Shown: positions 22,154-30,366, numbered from the stretch's first letter. The stretch: DNA of 44,214 bases from Candidatus Aenigmatarchaeota archaeon (GCA_016185435.1 JACPNN010000004.1:137635-181848), one strand, 5' to 3'. Notes: generated by a model not told the origin, from the letters alone. Numbers and translations: made by a program.

Positions 22154-22582
22154 CTAATTCTTTGGTGTTTTTCTTTTCTTCTCGAACCCCAGCGCGCACG
22201 AATTTATGCAGAACCGCTTCCCTGCAGGCCCGGGCCCGTCATCAAACACATGGCCAAGGTGGCCTTTGCACCTTCTGCAGACGACCTCTGTCCTTGCCGT
22301 GCCGTGGCTATAGTCTGTCTTAAGCTCTATGTTCTTCCTGTTTGCCGGTTTTGAAAAGCTTGGCCATCCAGTCCCTGAATCAAACTTTGCTTCTGAAGAA
22401 AAGAGTTCAGCTCCGCAGCCGGCGCATGTGTACATCCCTGTCTCCCTGTTATGAAGAAGCCTGCCTGTAAAGGGCATCTCTGTCCCCTTCTCCCTCAGGA
22501 CATGGAACTGTTTCTGGGCGAGAGTTTTTTTCCATTCCTGTTCTGATTTCAATATTGGTTTTTTCATATTGCTGCTATCCAT
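22154..22582 (-). CDS. msrB: Peptide-methionine (R)-S-oxide reductase MsrB
   Basis: 142 residues. It has the zinc-binding CAGCGAELFSSEAKFDSGTGWPSF and CRRCKGHLGHVFDDGP, and the catalytic site RFCINSCALGF (Cys in RFCINS). It reduces methionine-R-sulfoxide in proteins in the cytosol with thioredoxin-type electrons. I chose ATG 22582 because a TATA-like AGTTATAAG lies about 23 bp upstream; the ATG at 22567 is the alternative. Length is typical for a single-domain MsrB. Confidence 0.93.
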   Translation of the reverse strand: MDSSNMKKPILKSEQEWKKTLAQKQFHVLREKGTEMPFTGRLLHNRETGMYTCAGCGAELFSSEAKFDSGTGWPSFSKPANRKNIELKTDYSHGTARTEVVCRRCKGHLGHVFDDGPGPAGKRFCINSCALGFEKKRKTPKN

Positions 22583-22654
22583 TTCAGATATCGTTCCTAT
22601 CTTATAACTTTCCAATTTGATACCTTTATTAGCATCTCTGCCTTACTTATACCC

Positions 22655-23419
22655 ATGCCAAGCGGAACTATAATCTCTTTCAAAAATTTCAGGAAGGAGT
22701 ATAAGGATTTGACTGCAGTCAAGGGGCTTGACCTTGACATAAAGAAAGGGGAGTTCTTTGGCCTGCTGGGACCGAATGGGGCGGGAAAAACGACAACCAT
22801 AAGCGCCCTTGTGGGACTGGTAAAATTAACCTCCGGCTCAATAACAGTCAAGGGCCATGACAGCGTAAAGGACTACAAGAAGGTGCATGCGCTGATAGGC
22901 CTTGCCCCCCAGGAAGAGAACCTCGACTTCTGGTTTCTGAATGTGAGGGAGATACTTGTCTACCATGCAGGCTATTTCGGGATTCCGCAAAAGGAGGCCG
23001 GGAAGAAGGCCGATGATCTGCTGAAAATGATGGACCTCTGGGAGAAGAGAAGCTCAAAGGTCATGGAGCTGTCAGGCGGAATGAAAAGGAGGCTTTTGCT
23101 GGCCAGGGCCATGATGCACGGCCCAGAAATAATAGTCATGGACGAGCCGACTGCAGGAGCGGATGTCGAGCTGAGGCGCAAACTCTGGAAATACATAAAG
23201 CTGCTGAACAGGGAAGGGAAAACCATTATCCTTACCACACATTACCTTGAGGAGGCTGAGACCCTCTGCGACAGGGTGGCCATAATGAACAAGGGGGAGA
23301 TAGTCGCCATGGGCACGCCGGAAGAGCTGAAGGAAAATACGAAAATCAAAGGCATGGCTGCAGGGAAAGGGAGGCTGGAGGATGTCTACATGAATCTCAT
23401 CAGGGAGGAAGAAAGCTGA
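22655..23419 (+). CDS. ABC-2 type exporter ATP-binding protein
   Basis: 254 residues with Walker A GPNGAGKTTT, Q-loop around APQEENLDFW, signature LSGGMKRRLLLARAMM, Walker B IIVMDEPTAGAD and switch LTTHYLEEAE. This is the DrrA/NodI-type ATPase of ABC-2 exporters. It is followed one base later by its permease, so the two form one operon and one cytoplasmic-membrane exporter. Substrate unknown; drug, lipid or polysaccharide are usual for the family. Confidence 0.94.
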   Translation: MPSGTIISFKNFRKEYKDLTAVKGLDLDIKKGEFFGLLGPNGAGKTTTISALVGLVKLTSGSITVKGHDSVKDYKKVHALIGLAPQEENLDFWFLNVREILVYHAGYFGIPQKEAGKKADDLLKMMDLWEKRSSKVMELSGGMKRRLLLARAMMHGPEIIVMDEPTAGADVELRRKLWKYIKLLNREGKTIILTTHYLEEAETLCDRVAIMNKGEIVAMGTPEELKENTKIKGMAAGKGRLEDVYMNLIREEES

Positions 23420-23420
23420 T

Positions 23421-24188
23421 ATGTTAAGCACAGGCTTCTACACGCTGCTGAAGAGGGAGGTCGTGAGGTACATGAAAAGCCCCTGGATGACGATTGTCCC
23501 CCCGCTGATAAATGCAGTCCTTTACATGATAATATTCGGAGTGGCTGTGGGGCCCAGACTGGGGGATGTCAATGGTTTTGGCTACATCCAGTTCATGCTC
23601 GCAGGCCTTGTGATGATGACTGCCATCATAAACGCCTACAACAACCCTGCCTTCAGCCTCTTCCAGGCAAGGTGGCACGGGAACATAGCTGACGTCCTAA
23701 CGAGCCCCATGTCATATTTTGAAATTCTCATGGCAAACGTGATAGCCGGCATGTTCAGGGGCATCCTGACAGGCCTCCTGATACTTGTCCCTGCTGTAGC
23801 TCTTGCAGGCATGCCTGTCGCAAGCGTCTTCTGGACATTGTTCTTCCTCCTTCTTGTCTGTTTCGCTTTCTCCTGCCTCGGGGTGATAACAGGCCTCTGG
23901 GCAAGTGACTGGGACGGGGCCAATAATCTGCTGACGTTTGTCATCACACCTCTTGCCTATCTGGGCGGCGTGTTCTACTCCATCGACATGGTTAAGGGGA
24001 TACCCCTTCTCTACCAGCTCACCCTCCTGAACCCCATCACATACATGGTCAACGGCCTCAGATATGGCCTCCTCGGCATGTCTGAAGTAGACCTCATGTT
24101 CGGGACAGCACTGATCGCCATCATGTCCATAGGCCTGTTTGCCGTCTGCCTGAGGCTGTTTTCGACCGGGTGGAATTTGAAGAAATAG
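23421..24188 (+). CDS. ABC-2 type exporter permease
   Basis: 255 residues with six hydrophobic segments and the ABC-2 layout: MKSPWMTIVPPLINAVLYMIIFG, IQFMLAGLVMMTAIINAYNNPAFSLFQARWHGNIADVLTSPMSYFEILMANVIAG, then LTFVITPLAYLGGVFYSIDMVKGIPLLYQLTLLNPITYMVNGLRYG. It is the membrane partner of the ATPase ending at 23419. Two copies would pair with two ATPases. Confidence 0.93.
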   Translation: MLSTGFYTLLKREVVRYMKSPWMTIVPPLINAVLYMIIFGVAVGPRLGDVNGFGYIQFMLAGLVMMTAIINAYNNPAFSLFQARWHGNIADVLTSPMSYFEILMANVIAGMFRGILTGLLILVPAVALAGMPVASVFWTLFFLLLVCFAFSCLGVITGLWASDWDGANNLLTFVITPLAYLGGVFYSIDMVKGIPLLYQLTLLNPITYMVNGLRYGLLGMSEVDLMFGTALIAIMSIGLFAVCLRLFSTGWNLKK

Positions 24189-24237
24189 CGGCCCTCTGCT
24201 TCCCTCAGCCTTTTAAGCATTGCCGCCAATAGTCGGA

Positions 24238-24948
24238 ATGGATATCACCCTTTCCCCCTCGAGCCTCTCCCTGATGGAAGAGTGCAGAAGGTGCTTCTGG
24301 CTGCAGGTGAACAAGGGCATAAGGAGGCCTGAAGGGCCTTTTCCATCCCTGCCCTCGGGCATGGACAGGGTACTGAAAAATTATTTTGATGGCTACAGGA
24401 AAAACGGCATGCTTCCGCCTGAACTGGCCGGAAAGGCAGAAGGCGTTTTGTTTCCTGATTTTGACAAGCTGAATGAGTGGAGAAGCAACAGGAATGGCCT
24501 GAGATACAAAACAAATAATGGGGCCGTTCTGATGGGGGTGCTTGACGACCTGTTGCTGGAAAACAGCGGGAAATATGCGCCCATAGATTTCAAGACAAGA
24601 GGCCATCCCCTGAAAGAAAACACCCACACATATTACCAGCTCCAGATGGACATTTACTCATTCCTTCTTGAAAGGAACGGAATGCAGCAGGCAGGCCACG
24701 CATTCCTCATATTCTACCATCCGAAAGCTGCGGAAGAGAACGGGAAGGTTTCCTTCAATGTCGAGACAGTAAAGATGGGCACAGAGCCTGCAAGAGGGGA
24801 GGCTGTGTTTTTAGATGGCATAAGCGCCCTTTCGAAAGAGCTGCCTGAAGCGAACAGCTCATGCGGATTCTGCAGGTGGCTTGAAACAGTGAAAGGGCAG
24901 CTTTCAGCAAAGGAGAGCCAGAAGCTGCTGGATGATTTTGAATTTTAA
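24238..24948 (+). CDS. Cas4/RecB-like PD-(D/E)xK nuclease
   Basis: 236 residues from ATG 24238, with CTTTTAAGC about 25 bp upstream. It has LSPSSLSLMEECRRCFWLQ at the start, the nuclease core GVLDDLLLE...APIDFKTRG (D, D-x-K) and YYQLQMDIYSFLLE (QxxxY-type helix), and a CGFC pair near the C-terminus. The Cys pairs at both ends resemble the iron-sulfur arrangement of Cas4/AddB nucleases. It lies behind the ABC exporter genes, not next to cas1, and may act in general DNA repair. Its link to the Cas1/Cas2-like pair 6 kb away is unproven. Confidence 0.8.
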   Translation: MDITLSPSSLSLMEECRRCFWLQVNKGIRRPEGPFPSLPSGMDRVLKNYFDGYRKNGMLPPELAGKAEGVLFPDFDKLNEWRSNRNGLRYKTNNGAVLMGVLDDLLLENSGKYAPIDFKTRGHPLKENTHTYYQLQMDIYSFLLERNGMQQAGHAFLIFYHPKAAEENGKVSFNVETVKMGTEPARGEAVFLDGISALSKELPEANSSCGFCRWLETVKGQLSAKESQKLLDDFEF

Positions 24949-25329
24949 GCACACCTTCTGATAATTTTCTGTAAGAAATTTTGTCATCACAAAAGACGTG
25001 TCCGCAGCGATAAAATCAGTATGCAAAAGCATCATATCCGGAAATATAATCAAACAGAAACAGCTTCATTGAAATCCTATTGCATTTGAAAGGAAACAAG
25101 AAGAATGCAGCCTGAAGACAGCAGGTTTCCTTCACAAATGAACCGTAACTTCAGGATGGATGCTTGAAAAATCCCTAGCTTTTCGGGAAAACAAGAGGAT
25201 TTCAACAGAGCTACAGAAACCATAATGAAAATCATTGAAGATCTATTGAAGCTCTGACTACTATCCATTTGGAAAGTTTATATATCGGCCATCCAAAATC
25301 TCCCATCTGAATCTTTCAGGCGACTTTGC
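24949..25329. other. 380-bp intergenic stretch
   Basis: Only broken short frames: 20 codons from ATG 25107 (MQPEDSRFPSQ...) and a later piece ending in LLKL before TGA 25258. They may be remnants of one lost gene. GTTTATATATC at about 25277-25287 looks like the TATA box for the methyltransferase at 25330, with a short leader. Confidence 0.35.
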
Positions 25330-26100
25330 ATGGCATCCGTAGACAGGAAGGATCTTGAGGCGAAGGTGAAAAAGGTGTACAGGATGGTGGCTGAAAAGCC
25401 CAGGGGGAAATACCATTTTGAGATGGGCCGCAGGCTTGCGGAAAAGCTCGGCTATCCTCCTTCTGAACTTGACAGGATACCCGAACAGGCCATTGATTCT
25501 TTTGCAGGGGTGGGCTATCACTTTGATCTTGCAAAGATAAAAGAAGGTGAAAATGTCCTTGATCTGGGCAGCGGCTCAGGCACGGATGCATTCTTTGCCG
25601 CCCTGAAGACAGGGAGGAAGGGGATGGTTGTCGGTGTTGACATGACAGAGGAACAGCTTGAGAAAGCAGAAAAACTAAAGAGAGCCTCGAATTTTGAAAA
25701 TGTTTCATTCAAAAAAGGTCATATAGAAAGGCTCCCTCTGGAAGGGAACAGCTTTGATGTTGTAATAAGCAATGGCGTAATCAATCTCTCTGCCGAAAAA
25801 GAAAAAGTTTTCAAAGAAGCGGGCAGGGCGCTGAAGAAAGGCGGCAGGCTGGCAATCTCAGACATTGTCACAGAAAAGCAGCTGAATCAGGGAATCACAT
25901 GTGATGCGGACTTGTGGGCCTCATGCATTGGCGGAGCCATGCAGATAGATGAGTACAGGAAGGCCATACAAAAAGCAGGCTTCAGGATTGTTGCTGTCAG
26001 GGAAAACAGGCAGTATGAGTTTCTTTCGCAGTCGGCAAGGGAAGCGAGCGTGGATTTCGGGGTGAAGAGCATCTCGCTGCTGGCCGAAAAGGTGAAATAA
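25330..26100 (+). CDS. ArsM/UbiE-like SAM methyltransferase
   Basis: 256 residues with AdoMet motif VLDLGSGSGTDAFFAAL, VVGVDMTEEQLEKAEK, then DVVISNGVINLSAEKEKVFKEAGRALKKGGRLAISDIV and ASCIGGAMQIDEYRKAIQKAGF. Order and wording match arsenite methyltransferases (ArsM), but the Cys normally in ISNCVINL is Gly here, and only the later C (ASCIGGA) is kept. Arsenite binding needs those cysteines, so the substrate may differ. A small Cys-rich gene follows, and DinB-like and metal genes lie near. Confidence 0.82.
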   Translation: MASVDRKDLEAKVKKVYRMVAEKPRGKYHFEMGRRLAEKLGYPPSELDRIPEQAIDSFAGVGYHFDLAKIKEGENVLDLGSGSGTDAFFAALKTGRKGMVVGVDMTEEQLEKAEKLKRASNFENVSFKKGHIERLPLEGNSFDVVISNGVINLSAEKEKVFKEAGRALKKGGRLAISDIVTEKQLNQGITCDADLWASCIGGAMQIDEYRKAIQKAGFRIVAVRENRQYEFLSQSAREASVDFGVKSISLLAEKVK

Positions 26101-26175
26101 GGGTGGCAAGAATGAAAAAATGGATCAAGATTGCGCATATCATGCAGACAGGAAACAGAATAAGGGGGTGAAAAT

Positions 26176-26334
26176 ATGAAGGCGAGGACAGTATGCTGCA
26201 GGAAGCTTGTTGATGCAGAGAAGGCGCCAAAGGCAAAGAACAAATGGGGCGAGTTTCTGGTCTGCAACGACACATGCAAGGGGTTCTGCGAGATGGCCAC
26301 CAAGGAGCAGATGGATAAGCTAATGAAGGAATAG
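26176..26334 (+). CDS. 52-residue Cys-rich protein next to ArsM-like gene
   Basis: ATG 26176 to TAG 26334, with GGGGGTGA just upstream. Cysteines are in CC (7-8), C30, C34 and C38 (VCNDTCKGFC). The rest is charged and soluble. A metal-binding role fits. A 19-codon frame (26112-26171) lies directly before it, sharing the GGGGGTGA region with its stop, and could be a leader peptide or chance. No named family recognised. Confidence 0.6.
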   Translation: MKARTVCCRKLVDAEKAPKAKNKWGEFLVCNDTCKGFCEMATKEQMDKLMKE

Positions 26335-26388
26335 GCATAAGATTTTCTCTCTTATTGTCATTCCGAATATAGAAAAGAGGAGGTGAAT

Positions 26389-26865
26389 ATGACAGAAATA
26401 AAGGAAATCCTGAAAATGACCCAGATGTCAAAGGCCTCAATTGAAAAGTGCGCATCCTTTGTCCCAAAAGACAAGTGGGCATGGAGGCCTTCGGAGACCG
26501 CAAGGAGTGCGCAGCAGAGCATGGGCCATGCTGCAACGTCTGTACAGATGATGACAAAGGTTCTGAAGGGCGAAAAAATTGATTTCAGCGGCATGGACCA
26601 CGGGAAGATTAGGAAGGCCGAGGAGAAGCAGGCCAGGACGTTTGAAGAGGGGAAGGAGCTGCTTGGCAGGAGCTGGAAGGAGTTTGAAGAAACTGTGAAC
26701 AGACTTTCGGCGGCAGACCTCAAGAAAACGGTTGAGATGCCCTGGGGCAGGAGGACATATGCTGATATCGTGAAAGACACTGGCTGGGAGCTCAGCTACA
26801 TTTTTGCCCAGCTTCAGTATCTGCAGACCATCTGGGGCGATCTTGAAGACCACTTTGCGATGTGA
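26389..26865 (+). CDS. DinB-family protein
   Basis: 158 residues from the ATG that follows a GAGGTGA site. Four-helix DinB-like pattern: EILKMTQMSKASIEKC, GHAATSVQMM (first metal His), then ELSYIFAQLQYLQTIWGDLE. The family includes thiol-dependent transferases (BSH/mycothiol) and DNA-damage-induced proteins of unknown activity. Not every metal-ligand His of well-studied members can be confirmed. It is a single gene after the ArsM-like/Cys-rich genes. Confidence 0.75.
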   Translation: MTEIKEILKMTQMSKASIEKCASFVPKDKWAWRPSETARSAQQSMGHAATSVQMMTKVLKGEKIDFSGMDHGKIRKAEEKQARTFEEGKELLGRSWKEFEETVNRLSAADLKKTVEMPWGRRTYADIVKDTGWELSYIFAQLQYLQTIWGDLEDHFAM

Positions 26866-26877
26866 GAATTTTTGGTT

Positions 26878-26903
26878 CTTTTTTTTGGGAGGGGGTTCCC
26901 TCC
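26878..26903 (+). terminator. Poly-T tract and hairpin after dinB-like gene
   Basis: A T8 run (26879-26886) after the stop codon fits archaeal T-rich termination. It is directly followed by a GGGAGG-GGGTT-CCCTCC hairpin (26887-26903). Confidence 0.5.
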
Positions 26904-26987
26904 TGAAGAATTATTTTTGCATTTCCCTCCCGGGAATCCGAAAATTCAGGCAGCATTATGGCCGAAGCTATTGTGATGAAGGCTATT

Positions 26988-27662
26988 CTATTCTGCGAGC
27001 CTTGCGATCTTCCTGATCTCATCAGGCCTTATCCTGTATTCCTCCTCCATGAAAACGCCTTTGAAGGAGTCCTGAAATTCTGGTTTGTCCATCAGTTCTT
27101 CAAGCGTTTTCAGATGTTCCTGCAACGCCTTCCTGTCGCCCCTGAACAGGTGCTTCCTTATGATTTCCATGTCCAGGCCGTATGAAAGGGCTGCGACATC
27201 CCTCAAATCAGTCAGCCTGCCGGCATGCAGTTTCAGGATGATGAGAACCTCTCTCCTCGGCACCCGCACCACAACCGATTTTTCAGTGCCTGTTATCTTC
27301 ATTCTTGACGAATTTTCAAAAAGGAAGTCAAAGCCGACGCTTGCCCCGGTCTGCCTCATTCCAAGCCCGCCAATCAGCAGGTCGATGCTGACTTTGATGT
27401 CCTTTCTTTCGTATCTCACGAATTCCGACGAATACGCATTTTCCAGCTTCTTTGTGACAGTCTTCTTGTAGCGCCTCTTCTCCAGAATTTTCTCGAATCT
27501 TGTTGCATCCTCCTTCCGTATTACGACATCCGCATCAATGGAAAACCTGTGCCTGTAGGCAGACACGGCATAGCCGCCCACTACAACAAATTCCAATCCC
27601 GCACCCGCAAACGCCTGCAGCGTTTCCATTATCTCGTTTTCCCTGGCGCCAAAATCAAACAT
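26988..27662 (-). CDS. AbiEii-like nucleotidyltransferase toxin
   Basis: 224 residues. The nucleotidyltransferase core has FVVVGGYAVSAYRHRFSIDADVVIRKED (GG...D-x-D) and a C-terminal helical part with KLHAGRLTDLRDVAAL. This matches AbiEii and similar type IV toxin nucleotidyltransferases, which modify tRNA or proteins. The start overlaps the upstream regulator gene by 8 bp, so the two are coupled. The toxin call follows the pair layout; the target is unknown. Confidence 0.82.
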   Translation of the reverse strand: MFDFGARENEIMETLQAFAGAGLEFVVVGGYAVSAYRHRFSIDADVVIRKEDATRFEKILEKRRYKKTVTKKLENAYSSEFVRYERKDIKVSIDLLIGGLGMRQTGASVGFDFLFENSSRMKITGTEKSVVVRVPRREVLIILKLHAGRLTDLRDVAALSYGLDMEIIRKHLFRGDRKALQEHLKTLEELMDKPEFQDSFKGVFMEEEYRIRPDEIRKIARLAE

Positions 27663-28296
27663 TCGTGGCTGCCTCCTTGTACCTGACTCTCCATGCTTTG
27701 CCGTACATCTCCTGGACCATCTCCAAGGCCGGCTGGAAATTGTAGATGTATTTTTTCATGAATTTTATGGTTTCTTCCAAGCTGTCCACGGGAATTTCTT
27801 CGTGGAAAGAAATGGGAAAATCATCCAAAAAAACCGGCTTGTAGAATATCTTCCCCTTCAAGCCCAATTTTCTTGTGTAATAGCCCAAAATTTCCCTGTC
27901 TTCTTTTCTTACCTTTATGAAAATGGGGTAGTGCTCCATGGATCTCGCAATGTTGTAGCCGCCGTCTGTCCAGGCGAAAACGGCGTCAATTCCCGTGAAG
28001 CAGTATTTTATGCCGAACCATGCCAAGACGTTGTAGTGGAAGACCACATCCCTGCTGAATATGTCACGCAACAATGCAACAACCTTTCTGTAGAACGGAG
28101 CCGTTTCATTCAAGAATATCTTCTTTGAAGTGCGCTTGAACACCCCGGCTTCTTCCAATTCAGCCGCCCATCTGTATGTCCATCCATAGCTCAAGCCGAT
28201 GCGCTTGGAGATGGCCCTGATTGAATCTTCCTTCCTCGCTGCTATCATAATCTTTATCACGTGGGGGTTCAAGGTTTCCATTTTCATGATTATCAT
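27655..28296 (-). CDS. HTH regulator / AbiEi-like antitoxin
   Basis: 213 residues with an N-terminal winged helix (KEDSIRAISKRIGLSYGWTYRWAAELEEAGVFKR) and a C-terminal domain of AbiEi-like style (WFGIKYCFTGIDAVFAWTDGG...). It is coupled to the nucleotidyltransferase gene. A TATA-like TTTATAAAC lies just upstream, with an inverted repeat over the start region, so it probably represses its own operon. The start may be ATG 28296, 28287 or 28281; 28287 best fits leaderless spacing. Confidence 0.75.
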   Translation of the reverse strand: MIIMKMETLNPHVIKIMIAARKEDSIRAISKRIGLSYGWTYRWAAELEEAGVFKRTSKKIFLNETAPFYRKVVALLRDIFSRDVVFHYNVLAWFGIKYCFTGIDAVFAWTDGGYNIARSMEHYPIFIKVRKEDREILGYYTRKLGLKGKIFYKPVFLDDFPISFHEEIPVDSLEETIKFMKKYIYNFQPALEMVQEMYGKAWRVRYKEAATNV

Positions 28297-28308
28297 TATA
28301 GTGATAAT
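28289..28308. promoter_or_regulatory. Inverted-repeat operator of the AbiE-like operon
   Basis: ATTATCA-TTATAG-TGATAAT, a perfect 7-bp inverted repeat overlapping the first codons and lying next to the TATA-like box (28310-28318). Confidence 0.6.
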
Positions 28309-28363
28309 TGTTTATAAAGGCTTCCCTTCGGAAAAACGCCATTTTTAGGTGCAAGTTTTCGGG

Positions 28364-28400
28364 GTCGCACACCCCCGCTCAACTCGAGGCCCTGCGCAAG
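28364..28400 (-). repeat. Structured 37-nt repeat, copy E4
   Basis: On + begins GTCGCACACCCCCGCTC and ends CCCTGCGCAAG. It differs from E5/E6 at four positions. In the minus strand TTGCGCA pairs with TGTGCGA: the two changes at this end keep every pair (A-T to G-T, G-T to G-C). Confidence 0.85.
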
Positions 28401-28436
28401 ATGTGATGACCGAGTTTATTGTCCAGCTTGGGATCT

Positions 28437-28838
28437 TTAGTAGTGGCAAACTTGAGATTCACACGCATATGTTGTATTAGCCGCAGTCACGTAATATAAC
28501 ACGAATCTTTCATTGGCTAGCTTATTCCTGGCCATCGTCTTAACTCTCCGACCATCAGGGTTGTGGGCTACTACGCGCTGGTCATAGACTGCGATCCACT
28601 CATTCTCATAATCATCCACAAGCTCAGCATGCCGTGACACAGCCCACTTTAGGTCATCCCAGTACCGCTCTTCGCTTCCTGCCATAGGCCTCACCTGGCC
28701 AACTACCACAACACTTTGCGAAGCTGCCCCGTATGTAAACGCCACAACAGGCTTGTATTGTTGAGGTGTCGGCCAGCGATATAACAAAGTATTAAAATGA
28801 ATACTTAAATCTTTTCTCTCTCTTGTGGGGTCGCACAC
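28437..28838 (-). CDS. Unknown protein in segment between repeats E4 and E5
   Basis: Up to 133 residues. The longest frame starts at a GTG inside repeat E5. A TTG at 28787, about 20 bp after a TTTAAG element, would start at the conserved-looking part (LYRWPTPQQYKPVVAFTYGA). The protein is soluble and mixed alpha/beta by eye (AFTYGAASQSVVVVGQVRP, ERFVLYYVTAANTTY), with two cysteines near the end (CESQVC). It is unlike neighbouring genes in codon use, with CGN arginines. It is the only gene in this 429-bp segment and ends 36 bp before repeat E4. No family recognised. Confidence 0.55.
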   Translation of the reverse strand: MCDPTRERKDLSIHFNTLLYRWPTPQQYKPVVAFTYGAASQSVVVVGQVRPMAGSEERYWDDLKWAVSRHAELVDDYENEWIAVYDQRVVAHNPDGRRVKTMARNKLANERFVLYYVTAANTTYACESQVCHY

Positions 28839-28866
28839 ACCCTCTCAACTCGAGGCCCTATGCAAG
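28830..28866 (-). repeat. Structured 37-nt repeat, copy E5
   Basis: On + begins GTCGCACACACCCTCTC and ends GGCCCTATGCAAG. Identical over all 37 bases to E6 (30412-30448). About 27 of 37 bases match E3 in the same orientation. Confidence 0.92.
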
Positions 28867-29036
28867 TCTATGACGGGCGCATAACATTCGAGCAATTCAA
28901 AACACTCTTCGACGGCGTAGTCGTCTTCGGTGATCAGATTCATCCCGATTTGGTCAGCATCGTTAGACATGCTGCACAGAGAAAACGAGGTACGGTGCGA
29001 GACGCCGTGCGCGATATTCTAGAAGGCAAGGATTAG
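28860..29036 (+). CDS. 58-residue protein starting inside repeat E5
   Basis: ATG is the ATG of the repeat end (CGAGGCCCTATGCAAG), with GAGG upstream as a possible ribosome site, so the repeat itself supplies the start. The protein is MQVYDGRITFEQFKTLFDG... with a basic middle (HAAQRKRGTVRDAVRD), no TM and no cysteine. It is followed 9 bp later by the 343-residue gene, with AGGAGA between, suggesting one operon. Function unknown. Confidence 0.5.
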   Translation: MQVYDGRITFEQFKTLFDGVVVFGDQIHPDLVSIVRHAAQRKRGTVRDAVRDILEGKD

Positions 29037-29045
29037 GAGAACTAG

Positions 29046-30077
29046 TTGGACAGCAAGGTGGCGGATATCAAGAAACCTGGAGACGAGATTCAATATAGAG
29101 CGAGGACACTTGCCAGTGTTTTGGTTGCACTTAGCGCTCAGCGCTCTGAAACGCAAGATGAAGCATCTCTCATATCTGAAAAACCATATGAGAGGCTTCC
29201 GGAAATTTCGCAATTGGATATCCTCGCTGAGAGAGAACCAAGACTAGAGTTGACACTCCCCAAAATTCCAGCAGTGCGCTATCCACCAAAAGGACAGAAG
29301 AGAAGCATAAGCCCCTCACAGTCGTTTAAGGAAAAGGAAGAGGCTATTACACTGTACATTGGCAGAGGTCTTCAGCGTGTAGAGGTCTCTGACTATTTAA
29401 ATCTGGCCTCCCATCAATCCTACGGTGATATGGATGTACGCTCAGCGGTACAGGCCTCGCCTCTGACTAAGAGAACTTTGGAACGGCTCTACGCGAACCC
29501 CAAATTACAGCCTTTGAAACCAGAAGAGTTACTTAAACCCAGACAGCGACAGCTGCTGAAGCATGCCATCGTCCCCCTTTACACGGGAAAACCGTTTACG
29601 CTAGTGACTAAGAAAGATAGAGACTTGGCTTTGGAATGGGCATCTTCGGACGAGCTTCAACAGGCCTTGCATGAAGGGCAAGAATATCGAGAAGTAGCTA
29701 GGGCATACAATATATGGAGAAAACCCCACAAAGCAGTTCAAGACGCTATTTATGCCGATGTATCTGCCATTCGTCAGGCATATGGTGTCAAGCCCGCGCG
29801 CCAGCGGCGGCGTGAAATCCTGTATGAATTCATGGTCCACGATCTCTGTATGAGGCCAGAGGCTGTAAGGCCAGAACAGATTAGGGATGCGTTATTGCAC
29901 CACCGATCATCGACATTGCCACGCTACAAGAGGCTCCGCGATTATTTAAGATACTTGAAACCACCGTTGCGCCGCTACCATCCTACTTCTGTTTATAAGA
30001 TCCTGCGCACGGATCTTATAAACATACAGCTAATGCGCGAAAACCCAGAAGAAGAGGCGTACCATTACTTTCGATAG
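29046..30077 (+). CDS. 343-residue basic protein of unknown function in the E5-E6 segment
   Basis: TTG start with AGGAGA five bases upstream. The protein is highly charged and mostly helical by eye, with repeated basic helices (KRTLERLYANPKLQPL, KPRQRQLLKHAIV, PARQRRREILYEFMVHDL, PRYKRLRDYLRYLKPPLRRYHP). Blocks such as EYREVARAYNIWRKPHKAVQDAI look like helix-turn-helix units, so DNA binding is a fair guess. No catalytic motif seen. It is the largest gene of the 1545-bp segment between two identical repeats and uses more CGN arginine codons than surrounding chromosomal genes, which suggests transfer. Confidence 0.65.
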   Translation: MDSKVADIKKPGDEIQYRARTLASVLVALSAQRSETQDEASLISEKPYERLPEISQLDILAEREPRLELTLPKIPAVRYPPKGQKRSISPSQSFKEKEEAITLYIGRGLQRVEVSDYLNLASHQSYGDMDVRSAVQASPLTKRTLERLYANPKLQPLKPEELLKPRQRQLLKHAIVPLYTGKPFTLVTKKDRDLALEWASSDELQQALHEGQEYREVARAYNIWRKPHKAVQDAIYADVSAIRQAYGVKPARQRRREILYEFMVHDLCMRPEAVRPEQIRDALLHHRSSTLPRYKRLRDYLRYLKPPLRRYHPTSVYKILRTDLINIQLMRENPEEEAYHYFR

Positions 30078-30366
30078 ATAATCCTACCTAATGGTGAGCC
30101 TTCGACCGGGCTCGCAAACAATCACTGAATGTAACGTGCATTACCTTCATTGGACGTGTCGAGGAATGTCTTGCTTTTCGCAATTTTATGTGATAGACTC
30201 AGGCCCACTGGCCAATGACTTGAGGCCAGAGCGAGAGAACATGGGCGTCTATAGGGGCAAAGGTGGGCCGAGAACGCAGACTGGATCTATACGTCTCGCC
30301 ACAAGCTTTATTCTTTCCCTCTCAATGTGCCATGCCTTGCCCCAATCATATCTACAAGGAGGGGCT
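30078..30366. other. Stretch between the 343-residue gene and repeat E6
   Basis: No convincing gene. A frame from 30091 runs through here on + but has no protein character. AAGGAGG at about 30357 stands before the short ORF at 30367. Confidence 0.3.

Noticed and set aside
24238-24948. Cas4 of the Cas1 locus
   Set aside because: The nuclease resembles Cas4, but it lies 6 kb away behind ABC exporter genes, and nothing in the sequence ties it to cas1.
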